DNA from: Cyanophora paradoxa | Taxonomy: Eukaryota; Glaucocystophyceae; Cyanophorales; Cyanophoraceae | NCBI GenBank assembly: GCA_004431415.1 | Contig: QPMI01000679.1 | Span: 95,197 to 159,196, forward strand | DNA: 64,000 bases | Direction of reading: 5' to 3' | In this document: piece by piece, positions 8,149 to 18,767 of the stretch | Layout of the letters: each line of letters begins with the position of its first letter | Position numbering within the stretch: the first letter of the stretch is position 1 | Position numbers and translations under genes: made by a program | The notes under the pieces: model-generated | What the model was told of the DNA's origin: nothing | What the model saw: the letters and a program-made list of their open reading frames with translations, nothing else | Databases searched by the model: none

Positions 8149-11141
8149 ATGGCGAATTCGAAGCGCTCGAGAACGTCGGCAGCGCGTGTCGAGCCCGAGG
8201 CGGGCGAATCGGCCCTGGAGCGGCTCCCCGACATCGTCCTCCTGCAGATCGCCGCGCACGTGGGCCCGCGCGCGGCGTTCGGCGTCAGCGCGCTGCGCAA
8301 CGTCAGCCACAGGCTTCGCGAGATCGCCGACGCGACCGAGTGGCCGTCGCTGGAGCTCTTCGGCTCTGATGAAACCGACGAGAAGGACGCGGAGGAGGAG
8401 GGCGAGGAGGACGAGGAGGACGAGGAGGACGAGGAGGGCGAGTGGGAGGAGGCCAGCTACGGCGAGCTGGAGGAGCAGGAGCAGGAGTCGAACGCGGATG
8501 AAGAGCAGCAGCAGGAGGAGGACGAGGAGGAGGAGGAGGAGAAGGAGCAAGAGGAGCGCGTCGTCAGCGGGGGCGCGACGCGTCGGGAGACGCTCGCGGT
8601 CATGCGGCGGATCGGGCGGCGGCCGGCCGGCAGTGTCCGCCTCGCCGGTCTAGTCCTCGAGCTGCCGAGATCCGGCAGGGGACCGTGCGCGCGCCCTCGC
8701 GCGAAGCCGCCGGATCGATATCGCCGCCGCGGCGCCCCTGATCGATATCCGACCCGCGCACGCGCGCAGGGCCGGGGCCGTCGCGATCAAGCGAGACGCC
8801 CTGGCGTGCCTGCGCGCACTCTGCGGCCTCCGGAGCGTGGCCATTCGGTGCGCGGCCCTGCATGCCCCGCTCCAACGCCGACGACGCCGACGGCCGCCGC
8901 CGCCGCGCAGGTTCCGCAGGCACCCGGAGGACCCGGACGACGCGGACGTACCCCCCGACCGGGGGAGCCTCGAGGGCATGCGGGACATGCTCGCCGAGGC
9001 CTTCCGCGGCGTGCACGGCCCGGGATGGAGCCCGCAGCCCGTGGACGTGGGCGACATCCAGGCCCGCGTGGCGGGAAAGGCGCACGCGCTCGTGGCGGGC
9101 CTGCTGGGCGCCCTGGTCCCCTTCGCCCCGACCCTTGAGGTCCTGGCCCTCGGCCTCGAGTCGCTCACGCCTGCCCCCGCGCCCGGTGCGCCCCGCCCGC
9201 CCCGACTAAATAAAATAAGTTGAAAATGTTAACTCTACAATCATATGCATATCTTTAGAATAAAAACCAGTTAACAAAGGAGCCTTCGCCCTGCCCCTCT
9301 CTCTTACGCGATCGCCATCGCGGCGCGGCGGCAGGGAGCCGGCACTTAGAATAAAAACCAGAATCATTGATATCTTTAGAATAAAAACCAGTTAACAAAG
9401 GCGCCCGCCCGCCTTCCTTCCTTCCCCTTCGCCCTGCTCATTCTTACCCTCTGTAGGGAGCCGGCACTGGGAAGCGATCCTGGGCGGATTCGCGCGCCTC
9501 GGCCGCCTCACCTCTTTGGACGTCTCCCGCTGCTTCCAGCTGGACCGGGCGGCCGCCCCCTTCCTCTACGCTTTGGGGGACCGGCTCCCTGGCCTGAGGG
9601 CCCTGGGGGCGGCTCTGGACATCGAGGGGGACCACGAGCACACGGAGGTCTCGCAGGCGTTCGTGGGGGGCATGCCGGCCCACTTCCCCCTCCTCGAGGT
9701 AGGGTCTTTTTTTCTCTCTTTCTCGGGGCTAGGGCACGTACCAGCCAAAGCTCCCGCTAGCTATAGCGCTGACTGGGTACCAACCAAGCGTCTGCTAGCG
9801 ACACCAGTCGGATCTTTCCCGAGGCTAGGGCACATACCAACCTACCTTCGGCTAGCGCTGACTTGTTTCGCAGGAGATCCGCATCCGCGACCTCGAAAAG
9901 TTGTCCGGCGAGCCTACCTTCTCGTACCTCCGGCTCGGCTCGTTCCCGCGCCTCCGCAGGCTCGGTGCGCACGTGTACCCCCCGCGCGCGCCGCTCTCCG
10001 GACTAGATTTTAGATGAGAGAGGCAGTGGAGAGCACTACTAGCCTAGTAGTAGGCGTGCCTTCGGAAGCGGGCGGTGTCCCGCGCGCGCCGCTCCCCTAT
10101 CCTGAGCGCCGCCGCCTGCGCCGCCAGCCATCGAGTACCCGAGGGGCGGGCGCCACGCGTACCTGGAGCCCGTCGTGGAGGACGTCGAGAAGCGGCCGGA
10201 GGGCTCGCCCCCGCTCGAGTCCGTCTCGTTCCTCTCGCGGGCGGGGCCCATCTCGTGGCCCTTCAACGTCGAAGACCTGGGCCGCCTGGTACCCCCCCGG
10301 AATTTGATCCCGCCCTATCTCAAGCTTCCTAGACCCCCCACCCTCTCTTAAGCTTCTGTCCTCTCACGCGCGCGCACCCCCGCGACCGCAGCCCTCGCTC
10401 CAGTCGCTCGAGCTCGGGATCGAGGGGGGTACGATGGAGGGCCGCGGGCTCCGCGAGGCGGACCCGATCGAGCTCGAGGGCCTCGCCGAGGGCCTCTCGT
10501 CCCTCCCGCAGGGCCTGAGGCGCCTCTCCCTCGCCCTCACGGGCCTCAAGGGCCTGGACTTCTCCTCCTTCCTCCCGCGGCTCACGAGCCTCGAGGAGTT
10601 CAACCTTCATCTCAGCGGGAAGGAGAAGCGCCTTACCGCCAACCGCGAGTCACTCGCCGCCGCCCTCGCCGCCCTCCTCCTCCCCTCCTCCTCCTCCTCC
10701 TCCCTCCGCTCCTTCTCCTTCGTCAACGTCGTCTACACCGGGGCCCCCGCCGCCCCCGACAAGGACGGGACGCTGGTCCTCCTCCGCGCCGCGGCCCCCG
10801 TGCTCGTCCGCTACGGCTCCAGCGGGCGCGACATCGTTCGGGAGGAGGCCGAGCTGCTCGCCGCGTGCCCCAAGCTACGGGCCCTCTCCCTCTTCCCCCC
10901 CCGGGAGTACGACCGGTCGCCCGCGAAGCTGGCGGCGCGCCTCGCGGCCCTCGCCCCCCTGGCCGCCCTCCAATCCCGTACCCCCCCTTCCCCCGAGTCC
11001 CACGAGGTCTTCACGGACGAGGAGGAGGGGTACACGGACTTCTCCAAGGGGCTCGCGGAGGCGCTGCCCGGCTGGCGCGTCGCGCGGGCCGGCTGGGCCC
11101 AATGGCCCTCCTTCCGCAGCGGCGCGGGCCCCCGCGAGTGA
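8149..11141 (+). CDS. F-box / LRR-like protein with acidic stretch
   Basis: Six exons: 8149-8647, 8679-9185, 9457-9698, 9874-9964, 10128-10288, 10392-11141. They total 2250 nt, exactly 750 codons, with every phase consistent. Start is the ATG in ACCGATGGCG. Residues ~20-70 form an F-box (ESALERLPDIVLLQIAAHVG, then a helix ending NVSHRLREIADATEWPSLEL); F-box proteins recruit substrates to SCF ubiquitin ligases through Skp1. Residues ~75-145 are a nearly continuous Glu/Asp run (EEGEEDEEDEEDEEGEWEE). The rest has leucine-rich, LRR-like periodicity (GRLTSLDVSRCFQL, LRRLSLALTGLKGL, LTSLEEFNLHLSG, CPKLRALSLFP), the usual substrate-binding half of FBXL proteins. The first intron is only 31 nt. The substrate is unknown. 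Confidence 0.8.
8648..8678 (+). other. 31-nt intron in the F-box gene
   Basis: GTCTAG...CCGGCAG. Removing it joins SVRLAG to DRARALARSRRIDIAAAAPL in frame and makes the six-exon model a whole number of codons. Without it the frame runs into Arg/Pro-rich shadow translation. It is near the lower size limit for spliceosomal introns. Confidence 0.55.
9186..9456 (+). repeat. F-box gene intron 2 with internal direct repeat and duplicated acceptor
   Basis: A segment of about 30 bases (TTTAGAATAAAAACCAGTTA core, followed by ACAAAGG) occurs near 9253-9282 and again near 9372-9401. The exon-proximal string GGAGCCGGCACT or its close match occurs after both a GGCGGCAG (about 9334) and the used CTGTAG (9456). 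The intron therefore carries a duplicated 3' splice region about 118 bases upstream of the real one. Confidence 0.6.
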
Positions 11142-11824
11142 TATCCATGAGCGCCTGAAGGCACCGTACAGTCCCGTACCCCTCCCGCTTTCTCCGCCCT
11201 CGCTCACTGTGCCCCCGCAGGCGCTCGCGTAACTCGGGCCGGGGTGCCCGTGCACGTCGCCGGGCGGGGCCCCGGCCTCCGGACCCGCCGCCCTCTCGCC
11301 GGCGCCCTTCCCGCCCGCCTCGCCCGATGCGCCCGATCGCGAGCCAGCCCCCGAGCCACCCGAATCAGATTATAGGCTGTGTTTTTAGAGGTTCTGCTGT
11401 GTTTGATCATGCCATGATCATGACATGCACGCGGCAGCAACCTGAAGGCGCCCCGGGCGGAGCTCGAGGCTGCAGCCAGAGCCCTCAATAGCAAGCTTGA
11501 GCTTGATTATAAGCTTGCGCATTGCAAGTCGCGATCGGGCAGTCCGCGCGCGCGCGCGGCCGGCGCCCAGCCGCGGCGCCGCCCGCGCCCTCGCCCGATC
11601 GCGAGTCCGCCGCGCGAAGCACCTGCGGCAGCGCGCTCCGCACCGCCTTGCAAAATTGAAGACTCGGAAGCCGACGTACGCGCCGGCGACGTCGAAAACC
11701 GTCGGCTGAGGGAGCGATCCGTCGCGCTGCATGGCCATGGCTGACAAGCTTAAGCTGCCCGGGACCAGAGCTGGACACGGCAAAAAGCTTAAGGAGCCCC
11801 GGGCAGGGCAGAGGCGGGCAAAAG
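11142..11824. other. Intergenic, palindrome-rich; no gene seen
   Basis: Downstream of the F-box stop. Contains palindromes such as TGATCATGCCATGATCATGA around 11404-11425 and AAGCTTGAGCTT-type repeats around 11493-11515. ORFs occur on both strands, overlap the neighbouring tRNA and have no recognisable domain. Confidence 0.5.
11820..11823 (-). terminator. RNA polymerase III T4 terminator of tRNA-Gly
   Basis: Four A residues on the plus strand (TTTT on the transcript strand) begin two bases past the tRNA 3' end, the standard position and minimum length for pol III termination. Confidence 0.75.
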
Positions 11825-11895
11825 TGCGCCTGCCGGGACTCGAACCCGGGTCTCTTCGATGGCAACGAAGTATTCTACCCCTAGACCACAAGCGC
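11825..11895 (-). tRNA. tRNA-Gly (anticodon GCC)
   Basis: 71-nt cloverleaf on the minus strand. The acceptor stem GCGCTTG pairs with CAGGCGC (one G-T pair), with discriminator A. The anticodon stem CTTCG/CGAAG encloses loop TTGCCAT, giving anticodon GCC. The T arm is CCGGG-TTCGAGT-CCCGG. Internal A box (TGGTCTAGGGG) and B box (GGTTCGAGTCC) match RNA polymerase III promoters. No intron and no encoded CCA. It matches the usual length and layout of eukaryotic cytosolic tRNA-Gly. Confidence 0.96.
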
Positions 11896-12546
11896 TGATG
11901 AAAACTCGAAACTCCTGCCCCGGCCGGAGCCGACTGCGCCGGGGGTACGGCGGGCGACTCAATTGCAACTATCCGCATGTCAGGCCCCGCGGCCGGCTCC
12001 GGCCGCGCCGGCCGCCGACGCGGTATTCCAAGCTCCGGAGGCTCGATGCTCGCCAAATCTTCTGCAGCTGCGCATGTCAGGCCCCGCGCCGGGCCCGCGG
12101 CCGCGGCCGGCTCGAGCTCCGGCCGGCCGCCGACGTGGCCCACGCGGGTTCCAAGGAATCAAGCTCGATGCTCGCCGAATCGAACTCTCGGCGGCTGCCG
12201 GGCTACCGGCTGCGCTTGCGCGCGGCGCGCGCCGGCCGCCGGGGCGCGCCGGCAGGCCGGCAGGCCGGCAGGCCGCCGACGCGGATCATGCCCATCATCG
12301 GATCATGATCAGGCGCCTGAATCACCTGCTTAGCCCCGGCCGCTAGCTATAGCTACGCAGCCCGCGCGCCGTCGCCCGCCGGCATGCCATGGCCATGATG
12401 CGATCGAACCTATAGCTAGCTTTAGGCCTGCAGCTGCGATCGAGCAGGCAACCCGCGGCCGAGGAGGCAGACGCTGCCGCGGCGCGCGGCCGCTAATTAT
12501 AAAGCTAGACCGGCCGCGGCAGCGAGCTCGAGGCAGCCGCAGCCGC
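11896..12546. other. Intergenic palindrome-rich DNA upstream of tRNA-Gly
   Basis: No supported gene. Dense in palindromes (GGCCGGCC, GGCGCGCC, TAGCTATAGCTA, GCATGC, CTGCAG, GCGGCCGC), with short direct runs such as GGCAGGCCGGCAGGCCGGCA at about 12250. The string GCGCATGTCAGGCCCCGC recurs (about 11972 and 12071), with a CTCGATGCTCGCC motif near 12042 and 12162, indicating a local imperfect duplication of about 100 bases. Confidence 0.5.
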
Positions 12547-12559
12547 ATGCGCAGCTGCA

Positions 12560-13155
12560 GCAGCAGGCGCGGTGGCCAGGCTAGCGCTCGGCGGGCGGCG
12601 GCGCGGCTCGCCGGGCGGGGCGGCTCCCCGGAGGCGTCGCGCGCGGGTGGCGGTGCAGCTCGCTGGGTGGGCCGGGGCGGAGGCGCCGCGGGCGGCGGCG
12701 CGGCTCGCCGGGCGGGGCGGAGGCGCGGCGGGCGGCGGCGCGGCTCGCCGGGCGGGGCGGAGGCGCGGCGGGCGGCGGCGCGGCTCGCCGGCGGGGCGGC
12801 TCCCCGGAGGCGTCGCGCGCGGGTGGCGGTGCAGCTCGCTGGGTGGGCCGGGGCGGAGGCGCCGCGGGCGGCGGCGCGGCTCGCCGGGCGGGGCGGAGGC
12901 GCGGCGGGCGGCGGCGCGGCTCGCCGGGCGGGGCGGAGGCGCGGCGGGCGGCGGCGCGGCTCGCCGGGCGGGGCGGCTCCCCCGGAGGCGTCGCGCGCGG
13001 GTGGCGGTGCAGCTCGCTGGGTGGGCCGGGGCGGAGGCGCCGCGGGCGGCGGCGCGGCTCGCCGGGCGGGGCGGAGGCGCGGCGGGCGGCGGCGCGGCTC
13101 GCCGGGCGGGCGGAGGCCCGGCGGGCGGCGGCGGGGCTCGCCGGGCGGGGCGCTT
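12560..13155. repeat. GC-rich minisatellite with ~177-bp higher-order period
   Basis: Built from about 39-base subunits (GGCGGCGCGGCTCGCCGGGC core). An interspersed variant beginning CGGCTCCCCGGAGG recurs at 12621, 12797 and 12974, giving a higher-order period of 176-177 bases. All three plus frames are open because the unit lacks stop codons; the Arg/Gly/Ala-rich translations are not treated as genes. The G-rich plus strand is compatible with G-quadruplexes. Confidence 0.85.
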
Positions 13156-14826
13156 CTAGACCTCTAGATCTCCCCCAGCCCTCGGGACGGGTACGGTGAG
13201 CCGGCGGAGAGGCCGCGCTCGCGATCGCGAATTCGAAGAATCGATCTTGCTAGAGTCTTTGGCTATCGAAGTCGACGGCCGTCTCGTCCCGCAGGCTTTG
13301 GAGTTCAAGCCACCTGGAAGCTTCGAGGCCCGCCCCGCCCCGCCCCCGCCCCCCTATAAGCTAGCTAAGACTAAGACTTGCCCGGGTGAGCGCTAGCTGC
13401 AGCCTGCATGCGTGTTCTTTCTTTGTTAATTTAGACCCCGCCCGGCCTTGCACATCTTGAGACGAGCGGGGGGCGGGGGCGAGCCGAAGACTTATTTGCA
13501 ATTGATTGATGTCAAAATCAACAGCTGCGCATGCACTACAAGTACTAGTATAGCGCAGCTAGCTCTAGCAATAGTTATTCAGCTCAGAAAATATTTATAT
13601 TCGATGTAGAGGTACGTATACTAATGAAAACAAAGTTGAGCTTGCGAGTCGATCGATATCCCTTTGCTGCATGAGCCTGCAAATGCATTGTCGGTCTAGA
13701 TCTAGCTATATAGCTCTCTATACACTTATACGTATATATACGTATAAATATATAAGAAGTCGTAAGAATGTACTTATGTATACGTACATGTATAGCTATA
13801 GATATCGATGGCGAATCGATTCGAAAGCGCCGTGGCGCGGCGCGGGAGAACAATATTAATATTGTTCTCTATGATGCAAATCGAAGAACGAAACTTGAAA
13901 AGAAAGCTCTAAGCTCTAAGGTGAAGGATGAAGGACGCGCGAATTCGAAGCCCTGTATATGGAGCTCGAGGCTATGGTACGCTGACCTCATGATCACGAG
14001 TCGACGTCATGATAAACGATCACGAAGGACGGGCACGTCGACGTCCTGCCCGCTGTCGACGTCGCGAGCCGTTGAGCCCGATCGCGATCGCGAGCTCGAC
14101 GGAGCTCGAGCCCGGCGAGGCTATGCATATGGTACGCTGACCTCATGATCACGAGTCATGACAAACGATGACGAAGGACGGGCCCGGGCACGTCCTGCAC
14201 CGTTAGGCTGCCCGCTGTCGACCGTCGGACGTCCGATTACGGCCGCGAGCCGTTGAGCCCGATGATGGCCCCGGTCGCGGGCTCGGCGTGGAGGTCGTAT
14301 ATATATATGCATGGGGATCCGGAGGGATCGGAGGAGCAACTGCAAGCGCCGGCGAGCCTCGGAGCCCGGCAGCGCTTGCTCGATCGGCGTGGACGGATGG
14401 ATAGAGGAGGCCTCGGGGGAGGGGCTCGAGGAGGGTCGGGCTCCAAGTCTGCAGGCTCGCTCGAGCTCGAGCTCGAGCTCGAGCTCGAGCTCGAGCTCGA
14501 GCCGGGCCGGCGGCCCGGCGGGGATATGTACATGTTCATGTGTGTAGCTATCCGGGTCCAGACTGGGTCGCCAGCTCCGGCCATGCCAGCCGGCCTGGCG
14601 GGCCGGGCCGGAGCGCGCGCGGGAGCGGCCCGGCGGGATCCGGAGCCCGAGCCGTTCATCATGAGCTGGAGGAGTCACAAGAAGGGGAAGGGGGGCCCCG
14701 ATCGCGATCGCGAGGAGGATTGGCGGGCCCGGGGTCGGTTGTATGTGCACGGGATTGGAGCCGAAGGAAAGAAAGGGAAGAAAAGAAAAGGAATTCGAAG
14801 GAAAGAAGAAGGGAAAGCGCTGCAAG
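13156..14826. other. Intergenic palindrome-rich DNA with AT-rich alternating stretches
   Basis: No firmly supported gene. A short open stretch at about 13196-13396 (EESILLESLAIEVDGRLVPQ) could be an isolated exon. 13,580-13,870 contains alternating AT and palindromes (ACGTATATATACGT, AATATTAATATT). 14,040-14,130 repeats GTCGACGTC and CGATCGCGATCGCGAG. The pair GCTGACCTCATGATCACGAG occurs at about 13980 and 14136, an imperfect tandem duplication of about 156 bases. Confidence 0.5.
14461..14502. repeat. (GAGCTC)n hexanucleotide palindromic microsatellite
   Basis: Seven near-perfect copies of the self-complementary hexamer (TCGAGC/GAGCTC register). Any frame gives Leu-Glu, Ser-Ser or Ala-Arg runs. 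Being palindromic, each strand is identical and could form a hairpin. Confidence 0.9.
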
Positions 14827-17355
14827 CTGGGCGCCGATGCTGCTGGATCGCTGGCGCTGGCGCCGGTTCAGCGAAGGGTCCAGCTGCGAACAGAGAGAGA
14901 CTTCAGTATGAGCTTGAGCTTGAATAAGAAGAATTCTAAAAAGAATGGCGAGCTCAAGAACAGCAGGATGACGCACCACGTGCATGCAAAAGCGCCTTCT
15001 CGGAAGACGCGGGGCGAGGGGCGGAGATCTGAGGCCGAGAGGCCTGCTCGCGCTCAGCGGGCGGAGTTTGCACCTCCCGGCGCCGGCGCCGCGGCCGGGG
15101 CCGGCGCCGTGCCTGCACCCGCATGCATGTGGGGCTCGAGCTCGAGGCCAGGGATGTGATAAGCTGCAGCTGGCGGCGCGCGGCGCTTTCGGCGCGACGT
15201 CGACCCCGCGGTACCAGCTGCAGATGCGCCCGCCGGGAGCTCAAGCGCGATGGGCGGCGGGTGTACATGCATATGTGAGCTCGAGGCTGCGGCGACGGGC
15301 GCGGCAGCGGCCGCGGCAGCGGCCGTGGGCGACCGCGACGTCGACTGCGGCTGCGGCTGCGGCCCGGAGCTCGGAGCTGGCTCCGCGTCCCGCGCCGGCG
15401 CCGGCGCCGCAGCGCTGCGGGCCGGGCTGCAGCTGGCGCTGGCGCCGGCGCTGGCCGTGGAGGAGGCGCCGCCGGGCTGCAGCTGGCCGGAGCCGTGCTC
15501 CGGACCCGCCGGCGTTGACCCCGAGCTCGAGACCGGGCCGGGCTCGAGCTCGAGTTCGCCGTACGCGTCCGCCTCGGGCGCGGGGGCGACGGAGGTGGTG
15601 GCAAGCAGCGGCGGTGGCTCCGGCTCCTGCGTGAACGTTCGCAATGAGCGAATGCGATAAATGTGCAGAGAGCACATCTAGCTATAGCTATAGATATCGA
15701 TCAGATGGCTTTGCGCTGCCTGGCCATGGCCATGGGGCGCGCGCGCGCACCTGATCATGATCATGATCATGATCGATATCCGGCGGCATGCGAGGCTGGC
15801 CCTGGCGCCGGCCCAGCGTCTGGCCGCGACCGACGCCCTCGAGCTCGCGATCGCGATCGCCCGTGCACGTGCCGCGAGGGGGGCGCCGGCGCGCTGGCGC
15901 TGAGATCGCGATCGGATCCGGATCGGGCTTCGAATTCGCGATTGCTGTCGGCTTCGAATCCGACCGATCGATATCGCGATCGACGTCCCGATCGCGACGT
16001 CCGCGCGAGTGCTGCTGCCGCGCCACCGGTACCGCCGCCGCCGAGGGCGGCGGTCGGCGCGGCGGCCCCGCGACGGCACCCGCGCCGTCACTGACTGCAC
16101 CAAGCGGACGGGCTCTGGATCCGGGTCCGCCGGCGCCGGCGCCGCGGCATATGCACATGTGCACGCATGCACGGCCGGCGCCAAGCGAGCCTCTCGATCC
16201 ATAGCCATGGCCAGCCGCACCTGCAAGTCGCGCGCGCCGATCGATAGTTAGCTATATAGCTATAGGTTAGGTTAATGAAACGTTAACGTTGCATTGGAGG
16301 CGACGGGGCCCAAGGCTGCCGCGTGCGGCGCCGAGGCGCTGTGTGCTGCACCTGTCCGTGGCCCAAATGTAGATCCGGAGGGCTAGCCACCTGCACGCTG
16401 GGGCTGTAGCTGTAGCTAAAGCCAGAGCTCGAGCTGCAGCTGGTCGCGTGCGCGCTTGTCAGGACCATCGGGCTGCAGTAGCTGTAGCTGGAGCTCGAGC
16501 TGGGGAGGAAGAAGGAGGCAGAGGGGCCCGGGGCGCCGGCGGATCCGGAGATCTAGAGCCAACGTTAACGTTGGCGTTCACGTTGCAGAATTCGAACCCA
16601 TGCTGCGCCGGACGCGTTTACGTTAGCGGGAAGCTTAAGTTTAAGCTTGTAATTATAATTGAGGCGAATCAGCTGAAGAATGGGCAGGGTCGGAGAAATG
16701 CACAACGTTATAATTACGTTAACATGAACGTTCGTGCATGTGTCGCACCTGCAGTCGGCCTGCATGCGCAGGTGGGAAGGGAGGGCCTGCCGCGTTGAAT
16801 CCATGCACCATATGGCGAGTGGCGGCAGCGGCTGGGGCCGTGGGGAGCGGCCGCGGCCTCCACTGCAGGTGCTCGCGCACGCGGGCGCTGAGAGTCGACA
16901 TCGACGGCGCGACCGAGGTCGCCGGGGCTGGCGCCGGCGCCGGCCACGGCGCAGGCTGGGCGTGTACATATGCACACGTCCCGGCGGCCGCCCGACCTTG
17001 ATCATGATCATGATCATGAAGACGCAGCTGACCAAGAATGTGGAACCCAGCTGCATGCGCAGCTGCGGCCGCCCCCTCTCCTTCCGGGTCCACCCCCGCC
17101 GGAGCTTCCTGGATGCAGCTCGCGATCGTCGATGTCTCCGCTTTGGTGCCCTCCGAGTGCGAGAAGCTGGGGATCCCGTGTTCCTCCGCGGCGCCGGCTG
17201 CACGTGCACCCGTCCACGGCCAGCAGCTGCGGCTGCCCGCGGCCCCGGCCGCGCCCGCGGTACCGGTAACGAGTGTTCGCCGCAACGAGCTCGAGATAAG
17301 ATGCAGATATTTAAATGTAAGCGCCGCGGACGCCGGCGGCCGCATGCTTAGATAA

Positions 17356-18630
17356 TTATGTGCGCATGCGCACCTGCATCGCGATCGGCTCGAGGTAGAA
17401 GAAGCCCAGCGGTCCCTGCAGCTGCGCCTGCAGCCGCGCCTGCATTCGCGCGAGCTCGCCATGGCCATCGATCCCGATCGCGAGCGGCGTCGGCGCCAAT
17501 GTCCCCTGCGGCGCGCCTCCGGATCCGGACGTCGATCCGGATCCCGCCACGGCCGCGGATTGCAATTGATCGTGGTCATCACCGCGTTCATGATCAGGAA
17601 CTCCCCGCTGGTTCGACTCCGCATGCGGCGCAGCCTGCGTGTACGTATACGCGCGCGACGCCCGTCAGATTAAACTCGAGCTCGAATTTCACAACGTGCA
17701 CCCGTGCATGCACGTTTAAGCTTAATATAAGGGACGATCGAACGCACCCCCGAGTTGTACACCTCGCGAGCGACGTCGCGATCGATATCGGGCGCGTACG
17801 TATACGGGGCCTCGAGCTCGAGCTCGAGCTCGGGGAGCAGCTGCAGTCCATGGAGATCGAGAGAGCCCGACGTGTCCATTGCAATTGGCCAGCTGCAGGT
17901 ATCCTCCGCGGTCGAATCCGGCGGCGGGAAGCTTGAAGCGCACGCGGCTCCGGTGCCGCGGCCGGCGCCCGCCGCGGCGCGGAGCTGATCATGAATTCGA
18001 TGCTGCTTCATGTTCAGCGCCAGCTGCAGCTGCGGGTCCAGTTCGTCGCCGCCGAGATCGCGATCCCGACCGCCATCGATGTCCAGGCCCAAGTCGAGGT
18101 CGGGCTCGAGCTCTAGATTTAGATCCATGTCGACCTCCTGCAGCTGCCCCTGCGATCCGTACACGTAGGCCCCTTCGAATTCGAATTCCGCGTTGTCTCT
18201 GCGAGGTCCCGGGCCGGGCCGGGCGTTAGCTGCGGGCACGGACGAGCCTCGCGATCGAATGCGAATGTAAATGCGCCGATCGGGGATCTAGATCTAGATC
18301 TAGAGCGGAGGGCGGGGGCTCACTCAAGCTCCATCGGCCTGCCACGCTTGAGACTGGCCGCGCTGACGGGGGCCTGCGTGTGGCGATCGCGATCGTGGGA
18401 GATCCCGCGCGGCCGGACGTCGACTCCGGATCCGTCGCCAGCGCTAGCCGCACTTGCAGCCGCAAATGGAGCGAGCGTTTCGAAAGCGTCCGTAGGCGAG
18501 TCCGAAGGCGCTGCTGACGGTGCGCCATGCGCATTCCCGTGCTCTTCAATTTCTAAGGCTACACCCGCCGGGACCGCGGCCGGTAGAAAGGCAGGTGCCG
18601 GCCGGCGCCGGCGCCGGCAACAACGGCCGC

Positions 18631-18693
<63 letters not shown>

Positions 18694-18767
18694 AGTCCAC
18701 GCGCCGAAGACTCGCGGCGCGAGCGGGCGCGGCCACTCTGCCCTTTCCCCGAATCCCGTGAGTTCAT
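17356..18767 (-). pseudogene. Candidate spliced gene with poly-Gln tract, copy A (one-base frameshift)
   Basis: Same three-exon layout as the copy at 26279-24869, with ATG at 18767 and stop at 17356. A single extra G near 18571 breaks exon 1 (CCGGGACC here against CCGGACC in copy B), so either this copy is inactivated or the base is an assembly error. See copy B for the protein. Confidence 0.4.
18633..18692 (-). repeat. (CAG)20 trinucleotide repeat (CTG on plus strand), copy A
   Basis: Twenty perfect CTG units on the plus strand, reading as a run of 20 Gln in the minus-strand candidate gene. Repeat number is identical in copy B (26144-26203). Confidence 0.95.

Noticed and set aside
12547-13167. 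206-codon ORF through the minisatellite
   Set aside because: All plus frames are open because the repeat lacks stop codons; translation is Ala/Arg/Gly repeats with no other support.
7530-13400. Synthetic vector or polylinker contamination suggested by many restriction sites
   Set aside because: The palindromes extend for about 20 kb, include words that are not common cloning sites, and surround a normal eukaryotic tRNA and genes. No vector backbone or marker is seen.
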